Source: Blastococcus sp. Marseille-P5729 (GTDB lineage Bacteria > Actinomycetota > Actinomycetes > Mycobacteriales > Antricoccaceae). From it: a DNA stretch of 64,000 nucleotides. Both the position numbers and the translations under genes were made by a program. The DNA lies in the NCBI RefSeq assembly GCF_900292035.1, contig NZ_OMPO01000001.1, positions 875,192 to 939,191 on the forward strand, read 5' to 3'. Shown one piece after another: positions 1-8,351 of this stretch (the stretch's first letter is position 1; every line of letters begins with the position of its first letter). Below the pieces are notes generated by a model. That model made no database searches. It was not told where the DNA came from and worked only from the letters and a program-made list of their open reading frames with translations.

Positions 1-195
1 CTCATCGGTCAGGAAGATCGAGACCTGGACCTTGTCGTAGTAGATGTCCTTCATCGCGTCGATCTCGCGCTTGATCAGCAGACCGGTACCGAGCAGGCCC
101 AGCGAGATCGCCGTGGTGAGGATCATGGCGATGGTCATCGTCAGGTTTCGACGTAGACCCGTGCCCACCTCGGACAGGATGAACTTCAGACGCAT
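1..195 (-). CDS. ftsX: Cell-division ABC transporter permease FtsX, N-terminal part
   Basis: The first 65 codons of FtsX, the integral-membrane partner of FtsE that activates cell-wall hydrolases at the division site. The rest lies outside the window. The ATG at 193-195 is preceded by a GAGGAA ribosome site. The translation begins [17 protein letters not shown] and then shows one hydrophobic helix (about residues 20-45, rich in T, I, L and G). This is the cytoplasmic N-terminus plus first membrane helix usual for actinobacterial FtsX. It follows ftsE on the same strand after a 61-bp gap, which confirms the call. Confidence 0.9.
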   Translation of the reverse strand, partial: MRLKFILSEVGTGLRRNLTMTIAMILTTAISLGLLGTGLLIKREIDAMKDIYYDKVQVSIFLTDE

Positions 196-256
196 TGGTT
201 CCTCGTGGGTCGGTGGCTACCGTAGTCGCTAGCCAGCGGGAAGAAGCGGGCTTGGT

Positions 257-946
257 TTAGCGGCCGACGCCGTAGACGCCGCGGCTCTGGTCGCGCATCA
301 ACTGGCCGTTGTCCAGCTCGATGACTCGGCGGCGCATCGCGTCGACGATGTTGGAGTCGTGGGTGGCCATCAGGACGGTGGTGCCGGTGCGGTTGATTCG
401 CTCGAGCAGCAGCATAATGTCCTGGCTGGTCTCGGGGTCGAGGTTGCCGGTCGGCTCGTCGGCCAGCAGCACCAGGGGGCGGTTGACGAAGGCGCGCGCG
501 ATCGCCACGCGCTGCTGCTCGCCGCCGGAGAGCTCGTGGGGCATCCGGTCGGCCTTGCCCTCCAGGCCGACGAGGTCCAGGACCTCGGGGACGACCTTGC
601 GGATCGTGTTGCGGGGCTTGTTGATCACCTGCAGCGCGAACGCGATGTTCTCGGCGACGGTCTTGTTCTTCAACAGGCGGAAGTCCTGGAAGACGCAGCC
701 CATGGTGCGGCGCAGCTTGGGCACCTGCCAGCGGCTCATCTTGTTCAGGTGCTTGCCGTTGACGTGGACGTCGCCCTTGGAGGGGGTCTCCTCGCGCAGC
801 AGCAGGTTCAGGAAGGTCGACTTGCCCGAGCCCGAGGGGCCGATGAGGAAGACGAACTCACCCTTGTCGATCTGCACGGAGACGTCATCCAGCGCAGCGC
901 GCGTGGACGTCGAGTAGAACTTGCTGACGTTATCGAGGCGAATCAC
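257..946 (-). CDS. ftsE: Cell-division ATP-binding protein FtsE
   Basis: 229-residue ABC ATPase, the usual length for FtsE. It couples ATP hydrolysis at the division site through FtsX to periplasmic or cell-wall hydrolases. Walker A is GPSGSGKS (about residues 36-43), the signature is LSGGEQQR, and Walker B is LLADEPTG with the D-loop NLDPE following. The start is GTG (944-946). A TAGGAT hexamer at 955-960 lies 8 nt upstream of this GTG, so the gene may have its own promoter. In mycobacteria prfB lies just upstream of ftsE; here prfB is present about 4.5 kb upstream, with unrelated genes between. Confidence 0.95.
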   Translation of the reverse strand: MIRLDNVSKFYSTSTRAALDDVSVQIDKGEFVFLIGPSGSGKSTFLNLLLREETPSKGDVHVNGKHLNKMSRWQVPKLRRTMGCVFQDFRLLKNKTVAENIAFALQVINKPRNTIRKVVPEVLDLVGLEGKADRMPHELSGGEQQRVAIARAFVNRPLVLLADEPTGNLDPETSQDIMLLLERINRTGTTVLMATHDSNIVDAMRRRVIELDNGQLMRDQSRGVYGVGR

Positions 947-954
947 AACCGGAT

Positions 955-960
955 ATCCTA
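955..960 (-). promoter_or_regulatory. Possible -10 element of ftsE
   Basis: TAGGAT on the minus strand, 8 nt before the GTG of ftsE. No clear -35 was seen. Weak by itself; it gains weight from the same spacing at many other genes in this window. Confidence 0.4.
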
Positions 961-995
961 CAGTTCCGTTATCAATTTGTAGTCAAACGAGCGCG

Positions 996-1031
996 GTTTC
1001 ACATATCGCCCCAGTTTCACATATCGCCCCA
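996..1031. repeat. Perfect 18-bp tandem duplication
   Basis: GTTTCACATATCGCCCCA occurs at 996-1013 and again without change at 1014-1031. It lies between the divergent ftsE and thioesterase genes, upstream of both. It is followed by a short C-rich run and GTACGCC repeats (about 1076-1096). It could be a twin regulator site or a remnant of a dispersed palindrome. Confidence 0.9.
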
Positions 1032-1095
1032 CCCGTCCCACCCGCCGAGCAGCTGCGTAGGCCTGGCCCGCCCGTCGTACGCCGTACGCCGTACG

Positions 1096-1101
1096 TACGA
1101 T
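1096..1101 (+). promoter_or_regulatory. -10 element of the thioesterase gene
   Basis: TACGAT, 7 nt upstream of the ATG at 1109. This spacing predicts that transcription starts at or next to the start codon (leaderless). Confidence 0.55.
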
Positions 1102-1108
1102 CGTCCCT

Positions 1109-1903
1109 ATGAGCGAGTCCATGAGCGGCACCGAGGCCTACTATCTGCCCGTCGGCGGGGGTTCCTATCAGGCGACCTACGCGACCATGAGCCCGTGGGA
1201 GCCGACCGCGCAGCACGGCGGTCCACCGTCGGCGCTGCTGGCCCACGAGATGACCGCGCTGGTCGAGCCGTCGATGCGCCTGGGCCGGCTGGCGGTGGAC
1301 TTTCTTGGCCCGATTCCGCGTGCCGAGTGCCTGGTGGAGGCACGGATCACCAAGCCCGGACGGCGCGTCTGTCGCGCCGAGGCGAGCCTGTCGGTCGGCG
1401 GGAAGGTGGCGGTTGCCGCGAGCGCCTGGTTTCTCGCGACCGGGCCGAGGCCGCCCTCGGAGGGCGTGCACGACTTCGACGTCCCCCCGCTGCCCGACGA
1501 GCAGGAGCAGTCCTACTTCCCTGGGTTGCGCGACTGGGGGTACGGCGAGTCGATCGAGTGGCGGTTCGCCAGCGGCGCTTACGACGCGCCGGGGCCGGCA
1601 CAGGTGTGGTGCCGCCCCCTGGTCCCGCTCGTCGCTGGGCGCGAGATGACCGGCCTGGAGCGCGCCATCGTCGTCGCCGACTCGGCGAACGGGCTGTCGA
1701 ACGAGCTGCCGCTCGGCGAGTGGCTGTTCATCCCGCCCGCGATGACCTTCACCTCGTTCCGGGCGCCGTCCGGCCCGTGGGTCTACATGGAGGCCGTCAC
1801 CACCCTTGCCGACGACGGGCTGGGCCTGTCCAACGGGTTGATCGGGGACGCCGACGGGATGTGCGGCGTGGTGAACCAGCCTCTGCTCATCGCGCCGACC
1901 TGA
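1109..1903 (+). CDS. Thioesterase-family (hot-dog fold) protein
   Basis: 264 residues. The pattern QHGGPPSALLAHEM near residue 33 and the C-terminal repeat of a similar fold (LGEWLFIPPAMTFTSFR, about residues 205-225) match the TesB-like acyl-CoA thioesterase superfamily with two fused hot-dog domains. Such proteins hydrolyse acyl-CoA thioesters in the cytoplasm; the acyl specificity cannot be read from the sequence. It stands alone on the plus strand, divergent from ftsE. ATG 1109 is chosen because a TACGAT hexamer sits 7 nt before it and there is no ribosome site. A second in-frame ATG five codons later is possible. Confidence 0.75.
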   Translation: MSESMSGTEAYYLPVGGGSYQATYATMSPWEPTAQHGGPPSALLAHEMTALVEPSMRLGRLAVDFLGPIPRAECLVEARITKPGRRVCRAEASLSVGGKVAVAASAWFLATGPRPPSEGVHDFDVPPLPDEQEQSYFPGLRDWGYGESIEWRFASGAYDAPGPAQVWCRPLVPLVAGREMTGLERAIVVADSANGLSNELPLGEWLFIPPAMTFTSFRAPSGPWVYMEAVTTLADDGLGLSNGLIGDADGMCGVVNQPLLIAPT

Positions 1904-2041
1904 TCCACCCCACTGCTCGGCCGGTCACGCAGCAGTGACGCCAGTGCGTCCTCGACGAGGTCGAGCGCAGCGAGACGACGGTGTACATCGACCCGCGCCC
2001 CACGCTGGACCGCTTTCTGGTTCGGCTCGGGGGTAGGCGGC

Positions 2042-2863
2042 TCACGTGCGGCGCTGGCAGCCGCCGCACCAGTAGAGATTCCGACCGGCGAGCACCCTGG
2101 TGCGGACCCGCGACCCGCACCGCGGACAGGGCTCACCATCGTGCTGATAGACGTAGTTCGGCCGGTCGTACTCCGGCTTGATCCGCCCGGTGGCGATGTC
2201 CCGCTCGGCGGCCTCGAGGTCCTCCTCGACCGTGATGATCCGCCCGGTCTGGACGCCGACCGCCATCAGCCGCACGAGGTCGCTCCACATCGCATCGAAC
2301 GACGTCCGCTTGATCCGCTTGCCTGCGTACGCCGGGCCGACCCGCTGCCGGAACAGCACCTCGCACCGGTAGATGTTGCCGATGCCGGCGATCACGGTCT
2401 GGTCCATGAGCAGCTCCGCGATGCTCTTGCCGCTGCGGTGGATCCGCTCCCACGCCGGTACCGGGTCCGCGCCGGGCTGAATGGGATCCGGGCCCTGCCG
2501 AGTCACGAGCGCATCGACCTCTTCGGGCGTCACCAGGTCGCACACCATCGGTCCGCGCAGGTCCGCCACGCGATGCTCGTTCAGGAGACGCAGCCGGACG
2601 ACGCCGTTGACCGGCGGCTCGATCCCAACGACAGGGGCGATCTGGAACTTTCCGATCAGACCGAGATGCACGTGGATGGTCTGCCCGCCGACCTCGACGA
2701 ACAGCAGCTTGCCATGCGCCCAGGCGCGCTCGAAGAGGCGCCCGTCGACCAGCGCGGCGGACTCCGCGAACCGCCCCTGCGGGCTGGTGACCTGTGGCAT
2801 GGTGCCGGCGAACGCCTCGTTCAGCTCGCGGGCCAGCCGGTGAAGAGTGTGGCCTTCGGGCAC
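2042..2863 (-). CDS. nei2: DNA glycosylase/AP lyase of the Fpg/Nei family (endonuclease VIII-like, Nei2)
   Basis: 273 residues. The mature N-terminus PEGHTLHR gives the Schiff-base proline and general-acid glutamate of the Fpg/Nei family. PEGHT, rather than PELPE, points to the Nei branch that removes oxidised pyrimidines. The H2TH region (DQTVIAGIGNIYRCEVLF, about residues 165-182) and a C-terminal four-cysteine zinc finger (CPRCG ... WCGGC) are present. The start is GTG at 2861-2863, one nucleotide after the TAG of the upstream acyl-CoA dehydrogenase, so translation is probably coupled. Role: base-excision repair. Confidence 0.9.
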   Translation of the reverse strand: MPEGHTLHRLARELNEAFAGTMPQVTSPQGRFAESAALVDGRLFERAWAHGKLLFVEVGGQTIHVHLGLIGKFQIAPVVGIEPPVNGVVRLRLLNEHRVADLRGPMVCDLVTPEEVDALVTRQGPDPIQPGADPVPAWERIHRSGKSIAELLMDQTVIAGIGNIYRCEVLFRQRVGPAYAGKRIKRTSFDAMWSDLVRLMAVGVQTGRIITVEEDLEAAERDIATGRIKPEYDRPNYVYQHDGEPCPRCGSRVRTRVLAGRNLYWCGGCQRRT

Positions 2864-2864
2864 G

Positions 2865-4046
2865 CTAGTACGACCTGGGCAGGCCGAGCTCGCGCTCGGC
2901 GATGTAGTTGAGCACCATCTGGTTGTTGACCGGCGCGATCCGCATCAGCCGGGACTCGAGGAAGAACCGGCCGATGTGGTACTCGCGAGCGAAGCTGTAG
3001 CCGCCGAAGGTCTGCATCGCCCGGTCCGCGCACTCGAACGCGGCCTCGCTGGCGAGGTACTTTGCTGCGTTGGCGTAGGTCCCGACCTCGCCGGCGCCCT
3101 GGGCTGCGTACTGCTCGGCGCCCTCGTACAGCACGTTGGCGGCGGCGACCAGCTTGAGGAAGGAATCGGCCATGGGGTGGGCGACGGCCTGGTTCTTGCC
3201 GATCGGACGGTCGAAGACCATCCGCTCCTTGGCGTACGTCGTCGCGGCGTCCAGCGCCCAGCGGCCCATGCCGAGAGATTCGGAGGCCAGCATCAGCCGT
3301 TCGGAGTTCAGGCTGTGCAGCAGGTGGTAGAAGCCGCGGCCCTTCTCCCCCACGATGTCCTCATCGCGCACCGGGTGGTCCTCGAAGAACACCTCGGCGG
3401 AGGCGACCGCATTGCGGGCGATCTTCTTGATCGGCTGGATCTTGACGGTGTCGGCCTTCAGGTCGGTGAGGAAGAGGGTGAGCCCGAGCGCCTGGTTCTC
3501 CTGGGCATCTGGAGTGTGGGTGCGGGTCAGCACCATGATCTTGTCGCCGCGCAATGCACCGGAGTTCCAGACCTTGCCGCCGTTGATCAGGTAGCGGCCC
3601 GGCTCGGTCTCGCGGGCGAAGGTGCGGATCTTGGTGGTCTGGGTTCCGGCGTCCGGCTCGGTGACGCCGAAGGTCACATAGAGCTCGCCGGAGGCGATGG
3701 CCGGGAGGACCTCGTTCTTCTGCTGCTCGGTGCCGAAGGCCGTGATGGCGGCCAGGCTCAGCATCGGGATGTGCACCGTCGAGCAGCCGTTCATCGCCGC
3801 GCCCGAGTACGCGATCTCCTCGAGGATGGCGCACATGTCTGCGATCTGGCCGCCGTCCCCGCCGTACTCCTCGGGCACCAGCACGCCCATGAACCCGGCC
3901 TTGGCGAATGCCTGGAAGAACTCCTCCGGGAACTGGTCGTCGCCGTCGTGCTGCTCCCAGTACTCGAGTGAGAACTTCGAGGTCAACGCGCGCACCGCCT
4001 CTCGGAGATCAGCATTGAGCTGCAGATGCGGGAATCGCGCGGTCAT
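2865..4046 (-). CDS. Acyl-CoA dehydrogenase
   Basis: 393 residues, the normal length. It oxidises an acyl-CoA to the 2-enoyl-CoA using FAD and passes electrons to ETF. The family signature regions are present: FGVTEPDAGTQTTKI (substrate and FAD contact, about residues 135-150) and the C-terminal QTFGGYSFAREYHIGRFF. The N-terminal helix bundle and the MGVLVPEEYGGDGG motif also fit. The preferred chain cannot be told. ATG 4044-4046 has AGGTGC upstream. It is followed directly by nei2 with a 1-nt gap, an unusual pairing of fatty-acid oxidation and DNA repair. Confidence 0.9.
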   Translation of the reverse strand: MTARFPHLQLNADLREAVRALTSKFSLEYWEQHDGDDQFPEEFFQAFAKAGFMGVLVPEEYGGDGGQIADMCAILEEIAYSGAAMNGCSTVHIPMLSLAAITAFGTEQQKNEVLPAIASGELYVTFGVTEPDAGTQTTKIRTFARETEPGRYLINGGKVWNSGALRGDKIMVLTRTHTPDAQENQALGLTLFLTDLKADTVKIQPIKKIARNAVASAEVFFEDHPVRDEDIVGEKGRGFYHLLHSLNSERLMLASESLGMGRWALDAATTYAKERMVFDRPIGKNQAVAHPMADSFLKLVAAANVLYEGAEQYAAQGAGEVGTYANAAKYLASEAAFECADRAMQTFGGYSFAREYHIGRFFLESRLMRIAPVNNQMVLNYIAERELGLPRSY

Positions 4047-4159
4047 CGGAGCACCTCTCGTTGGCCGGTTTCTCGTTCATCGGCCCCCTGAACGTACGCC
4101 GGAAGGTCCTCGGGCCGACACCCGCCGCACGGCGAAGGCGCCGTCGAGGTCGGGAACCA

Positions 4160-5350
4160 CTAGCCTCTCGTCACGCGTGCGTGTTCGGCGTGCGCCTTCT
4201 CCAGCAGCTCGGTGAGCTCCTGGTCGCGATGCGCCGGCTCGCGCACCTCCGGCGACATCGAGCGCAGGAAGGCCTCGTAAGAGACCATCCGCTGGTAGGT
4301 GCGCTCGCGCATCTCGGGATCGGTCTCGTAGTCGAGGTCGAGGTAGTTCCTGGCCAGCCGCCGGGAGTTGTGGATGGCGGTCTGCGCCTTGCCCTTCGGG
4401 CTCAGCAGTGAGGCCAGCACCGTGACCAGCAGGACGCCGACGATGACCGTGAGCGACAGCCGCGTCGTGATCTCGACAACCGGAACCGGCTGCCCGTCGT
4501 TGATGAACGGCAGGTTGTTCTCGTGCAGTGCGTGCAGGATCAGCTTCACGCCGATGAAGGCGAGGATCACGGCCAGGCCGTACGAGAGGTAGATGAGCCG
4601 GTCGAGCAGACCGTCCAGCAAGAAGTAGAGCTGACGCAGGCCCATGAGCGAGAACGCCGTGGCCGTGAAGACGATGAAGACGTTCGTCGTCAGCCCGTAG
4701 ATCGCCGGGATCGAGTCGAGCGCGAACAGGATGTCGGTGCCGCCGATCGCGATCATCACCAGCAGCATCGGCGTCATGACCTTCTTGCCGTTCTCGACGG
4801 TGAACAACTTATCGCCGTCGTAGCGGTCCGAGGTGTGGAAGATCTTGCGGGCGATGCGGATGACGAAGTTGTCGACCTGCTCCTCCTCGTCGGAGCTCTC
4901 CTTCTTGAGCATGTTGCCGGCGGTCAGCAGCAGGATCAGGCCGAAGGCATAGAAGGCCCAGGCGAACTGCTCGATGATCGCCTTGCCGAGCAGGATGAAC
5001 CCGGTGCGGGCGATGAGGGCGAAGACGATGCCGAACAGCAGCACCTTCTGCTGGTCCGCCCGCGGCACCTTGAAGGAGGCCATGATGATGAGGAAGACGA
5101 ACAGGTTGTCGACCGACAGCGCCTTCTCGGTGATGTAGCCGGCGAAGTACTCCTCGCCCATGTTGCCGCCGCCGAAGATCCACACCGCGACGCCGAACAG
5201 CACCGCGATGCCTACGTAGATCGACGACCAGACCGCCGCCTCCCGCAACGTCGGGGTGTGCGCGACCCGCACGTGAAAGACGTAGTCGAAGATCAGCAGC
5301 GCCGCGATGAACGCGATCGTGATTCCCCAGACCCACCCGGGCACACCCAT
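4160..5350 (-). CDS. TerC-family integral membrane protein
   Basis: 396 residues from the ATG at 5348-5350, which has an AAAGGA ribosome site at good spacing; a longer reading frame to 5440 has no such site. About eight hydrophobic segments are visible, with the TerC signatures GYITEKALSVDNLFVF and GGTDILFALDSIPAIYG (conserved acidic residues in helices). TerC proteins (tellurium-resistance and Alx families) are linked to Mn2+ export and metalation of secreted proteins. The C-terminal 60 residues are charged and probably cytoplasmic. No ter gene neighbours are present. Confidence 0.92.
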   Translation of the reverse strand: MGVPGWVWGITIAFIAALLIFDYVFHVRVAHTPTLREAAVWSSIYVGIAVLFGVAVWIFGGGNMGEEYFAGYITEKALSVDNLFVFLIIMASFKVPRADQQKVLLFGIVFALIARTGFILLGKAIIEQFAWAFYAFGLILLLTAGNMLKKESSDEEEQVDNFVIRIARKIFHTSDRYDGDKLFTVENGKKVMTPMLLVMIAIGGTDILFALDSIPAIYGLTTNVFIVFTATAFSLMGLRQLYFLLDGLLDRLIYLSYGLAVILAFIGVKLILHALHENNLPFINDGQPVPVVEITTRLSLTVIVGVLLVTVLASLLSPKGKAQTAIHNSRRLARNYLDLDYETDPEMRERTYQRMVSYEAFLRSMSPEVREPAHRDQELTELLEKAHAEHARVTRG

Positions 5351-5458
5351 TCGATCATTCCTTTCACGCCGGCGGTACGACGAATCGACGTTACGCCCGG
5401 TTGGCTCTAGAGCGCCCGGCCCGGGCGCACTCACCAGCAAATGTCACACCATGAACAC

Positions 5459-5518
5459 CCGTTGTTGTGTGACGCTTTCGGGCGACATCGCCCGATAGCG
5501 TCACACAACAACGGGTAT
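5459..5518. repeat. 60-bp nested perfect palindrome (possible terminator or dispersed repeat)
   Basis: The outer arms are exact: ACCCGTTGTTGTGTGACGCT (5459-5478) and its complement (5499-5518). Inside, after one unpaired T on each side, TCGGGCGA (5480-5487) pairs with TCGCCCGA (5490-5497) around a 2-nt CA loop. All 28 pairs are perfect. It begins 12 bp after the prfB stop (minus strand) and could end that transcript, although no U-run follows. The conserved, non-GC-clamp sequence of the arms suggests a repeated element more than a simple terminator. Confidence 0.9.
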
Positions 5519-5529
5519 CGGGCGGGAGG

Positions 5530-6651
5530 TTAGTCGGCCGAGGCGGTCTCGCGTTCCTTGCGCCACTTGATGCCGGCCTGCAGGAAGCCGTCGATGTCGC
5601 CATCGAAGACAGCCTGCGGATTGCCTACCTCGTAGTCGAAGCGCAAGTCCTTGACCATCTGATAGGGGTGGATGACGTACGAGCGCATCTGGTTGCCCCA
5701 CGAATTGCCGCCGTCGCCCTTGAGCGCGTCGATCTTCGCCTGCTCCTGCTGGCGCTGGCGCTCGAGCAGCTTGGCCTGCAGCACCGCCATGGCGGTGGCG
5801 CGATTCTGCAGCTGCGAGCGCTCGTTCTGGCAGGAGACGACGATGCCGGTCGGCTCATGAGTGATGCGGACAGCGGAGTCGGTGGTGTTGACTCCCTGTC
5901 CGCCGGGACCAGAGGAGCGGTAGACGTCGACGCGGATCTCGTCGTCCGGGATCTCGACCGCCTCTGACTGCTCGACGACCGGGACGACCTCGACGCCGGC
6001 GAAGGAGGTCTGGCGGCGACCCTGGTTGTCGAACGGCGAGATGCGCACCAGCCGGTGGGTGCCCTGCTCGACCGAGAGGGTGCCGTAGGCGAAGGGGGCG
6101 TGGACGACGAACGTGGTCGACTTGATGCCGGCCTCCTCGGCGTACGACGTCTCGTAGACGTCGGTCTTGAAGCCGTTGTTCTCCGCCCACCGCAGGTACA
6201 TGCGCATCAGCATCTCGGCCCAGTCCGCAGCGTCGACCCCCCCGGCCTCGGCCCGGATGGTGATCAGCGCGTCACGCTCGTCGTACTCCCCGGACAGCAG
6301 CGTGCGCACCTCGAGCTCGTCGATCTGCTGGCGGACGGCGGACAGCTCGCGGCCGACCTCGGCGGCGGTGTCGGCGTCGTCCTCGGCTTCGGCGAGCTCC
6401 TGCAGGACGGAGATGTCGTCGAGGCGCTGACGGATCTCCTCGACGCCTCGCACCTCAGACTGCAGGCGGGAGAGCTTGCTGGTGACCTGCTGGGCCTGGT
6501 CGGGATCGTCCCAGAGGTCGGGGCGACCGGCCTCCTTCTCGAGCTCGGTGATCTGAGCGCGCTTGCCGTCCAGGTCGAGCACCGCCTCGATGTTGCTCAG
6601 CGTGGCATCGAGTTCGGCGAGGTCGGTGGAGATATCGGCAGACACAATCAC
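5530..6651 (-). CDS. prfB: Peptide chain release factor 2
   Basis: 373 residues. It terminates translation at UGA and UAA. The GGQ motif ([17 protein letters not shown]) for peptidyl-tRNA hydrolysis and the SPF tripeptide ([15 protein letters not shown]) that reads the stop codon both mark RF2. The frame is continuous: there is no internal UGA with +1 frameshift as in E. coli. Start is GTG at 6649-6651; a second in-frame GTG at 6643-6645 lies 8 nt from a TAACCT hexamer (6654-6659) and may be the true leaderless start. Confidence 0.95.
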   Translation of the reverse strand: MIVSADISTDLAELDATLSNIEAVLDLDGKRAQITELEKEAGRPDLWDDPDQAQQVTSKLSRLQSEVRGVEEIRQRLDDISVLQELAEAEDDADTAAEVGRELSAVRQQIDELEVRTLLSGEYDERDALITIRAEAGGVDAADWAEMLMRMYLRWAENNGFKTDVYETSYAEEAGIKSTTFVVHAPFAYGTLSVEQGTHRLVRISPFDNQGRRQTSFAGVEVVPVVEQSEAVEIPDDEIRVDVYRSSGPGGQGVNTTDSAVRITHEPTGIVVSCQNERSQLQNRATAMAVLQAKLLERQRQQEQAKIDALKGDGGNSWGNQMRSYVIHPYQMVKDLRFDYEVGNPQAVFDGDIDGFLQAGIKWRKERETASAD

Positions 6652-6672
6652 CTAGGTTACTGCGCGAACACG

Positions 6673-6708
6673 CGAGGGGCGTCGCACCGTGTGGTGCGAC
6701 GCCCCTCG
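6673..6708. terminator. Strong hairpin behind the CsbD-like gene
   Basis: Perfect 16-bp stem CGAGGGGCGTCGCACC / complement with a 4-nt GTGT loop. It lies 17 bp past the stop of the CsbD-like gene on the minus strand and upstream of prfB. No U-tract follows, as is common in actinobacteria. Confidence 0.8.
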
Positions 6709-6724
6709 GCGGCGGGACTGCTCG

Positions 6725-6940
6725 TCAGCGCTTGTCGCCGTCGAACTTGTCCTTGATGTTCCCAATGGCCTCGCTGGCCTTGTCCTTGATGCCCGCCAGG
6801 CCTTCCTTGACGTCGCCCTTGGTGCCCTGGGCTGCGCCCTCGCCCTGGAGGCGCTCGTTATCGGTAGCGTCGCCAATGCTCTCCTTGGCTCCGCCGACGA
6901 CCTGGTCCTTCTTGGCGTCGAACTTGTCACCCATCGACAT
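6725..6940 (-). CDS. CsbD-family stress protein
   Basis: 71 residues, starting MSMGDKFDAKKDQVVGG. The repeating pattern K-D-x-x-x-G-x-x-K-E with NERLQGEGAAQGTKGDVKEG is the hallmark of CsbD-like proteins, small hydrophilic general-stress proteins of unknown biochemical action. The ATG at 6940 is chosen because GAAGGG lies 8 nt before it; ATGs at 6946 and 6934 are in frame but badly spaced. Monocistronic, closed by the hairpin at 6673-6708. Confidence 0.85.
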   Translation of the reverse strand: MSMGDKFDAKKDQVVGGAKESIGDATDNERLQGEGAAQGTKGDVKEGLAGIKDKASEAIGNIKDKFDGDKR

Positions 6941-7089
6941 ACGCATTTCCCTTCGTCGAGCTGCCGGCTGATCGGCAGCATCCCTGGTCACCACCCTATT
7001 GACCCTCCGGTGAAAAGGGTGATGGCAAGGGCATACCCGGGTTGAATCCAGCACAAACCACACATCTGGGACTCGCCGGGGTCGCGGCT

Positions 7090-7755
7090 CTACTTCCAGA
7101 CGACCGGCTCCCCGGGGGGGTCGGCCTTGGGCTCCGCGTAGGGGGTGTCGTCCTCGGCGAACCAGACCGCGACCATCTCCTTGTCGGGGTACATCACGAA
7201 GGTGCGGCAGCCCTCGACCGTCGTCCCGGCCTTGACCTCGTCGGGCATCTTGCCCCGCTCGCACTTGTCGAACGCGTTGCTGCCGCCCGCGCCTGTCTTG
7301 GGCAATCCGTGGTGCCAGTTGTCCCCCTGATCGACGCCGCTCAGCACCAGCCCCTCGGGGATGCCGGTCTCATTGACGAGGTCCGCGAGGGCCTTGTCAT
7401 CGATCTCGTCGTAGGTGACCGAGAAGTCCACGAAGTACGCCGTGTACTCGGGCTCGTACTCGTGGTCCTCGATCTCGCTGATCTTCGCGAGGTCCTCGGC
7501 GGTGCCCTTCTCGGGCTCCTCGACGGTGATGGTGACGGTGTACTTTCCACCGCCGACTGTCTCGCGTTCGATGGTGGCGGATTCGCCGTAGGAGAGCTCG
7601 GTTCCGGGAGCGGTCGTGCCGCCGGCTTCATCAGAGCCTTTGCTGGTCTCGCCGGAATCGCTGCCACAGGCGGTGAGCCCGAGGACGACGGCCGAGCCGA
7701 GTGCGAGTGCGGCGAGGCGCGTGCGGGCCTGCCTCCGATAGATGGATGTGGCCAT
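7090..7755 (-). CDS. Hypothetical lipoprotein
   Basis: 221 residues. A lipoprotein signal peptide (TRLAALALGSAVVLGLTAC, lipobox LTAC with Cys at about residue 31) is followed by a Ser/Gly/Thr-rich linker, so the protein is anchored outside the membrane. The rest is acidic, with beta-strand-like YTAYFVDFSVTYDEI and two cysteines (FDKCERG, VEGCRTF) that may form a disulfide. No known domain is recognised. ATG 7753-7755 is chosen because it places the signal peptide at the N-terminus. Confidence 0.7.
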   Translation of the reverse strand: MATSIYRRQARTRLAALALGSAVVLGLTACGSDSGETSKGSDEAGGTTAPGTELSYGESATIERETVGGGKYTVTITVEEPEKGTAEDLAKISEIEDHEYEPEYTAYFVDFSVTYDEIDDKALADLVNETGIPEGLVLSGVDQGDNWHHGLPKTGAGGSNAFDKCERGKMPDEVKAGTTVEGCRTFVMYPDKEMVAVWFAEDDTPYAEPKADPPGEPVVWK

Positions 7756-7886
7756 GTTGTGCTTCTTTCTGGAGCGCGGTTGGCCGGATGCGGTCGGTGC
7801 TGCCGGCCATGAAGATAAGCGATGGACGCCGGCGGCAACACCGTCGTTCCGGCAAGTCGTCGCATCGTGTGACCCGCAGCGGCGCC

Positions 7887-8351
7887 TCAACCCTCGAGCG
7901 GCGCTCGGCTTGAAGCAGTGACGGTCTGCGAGATACCGCCAGGCGAGATCACCGCCTCGAATGGCACGTGCGCCGTCTTCGTGCATTGGACGACGACCCG
8001 GTCATCGTCGACGGCCACGGCCAGCCCGATATCGGCAGCCTCGCTGCCCCACGCCTGAGCCGCGTACGCCGTCGCCGCGGACTGCGCTGCGGCAGGGTCG
8101 AAGGGCAGGCCCTCACCGAGGGTGGTCCCGCCCCGCTCGAACCCGTTCGCGGCGGCGGCCGCCACACCGTCGCAGGCCGACTGCAGCGAGCGCAGCTGCA
8201 GGAACGCGGACGAGGCAACGACTCCCCCGGTGAGCATCAGTCCCGCCAGGATGAAGAAGCCGATCATCAGCGGAATCGTCGATCCCCGCTCGCCTGCCCG
8301 CTGGCGACAGTCCTGTCCACCATCGCGCTGCAGGCCGCCCATCACGCTCAC
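7887..8351 (-). CDS. TadG/TadE-like pilus pseudopilin
   Basis: 154 residues. The segment ERGSTIPLMIGFFILAGL is a class III-type prepilin signal (Gly before a hydrophobic helix) as in the last gene of actinobacterial Tad clusters. The remainder is an extracytoplasmic domain with two cysteines. Start GTG 8349-8351 overlaps the TGA of the preceding gene as GTGA, so translation is coupled. Last gene of the Tad operon. Confidence 0.7.
   Translation of the reverse strand: MSVMGGLQRDGGQDCRQRAGERGSTIPLMIGFFILAGLMLTGGVVASSAFLQLRSLQSACDGVAAAAANGFERGGTTLGEGLPFDPAAAQSAATAYAAQAWGSEAADIGLAVAVDDDRVVVQCTKTAHVPFEAVISPGGISQTVTASSRAPLEG

Noticed and set aside
5530-6651. Programmed frameshift in prfB
   Set aside because: The frame is open from the start to the GGQ domain with no early UGA, so no frameshift is needed.
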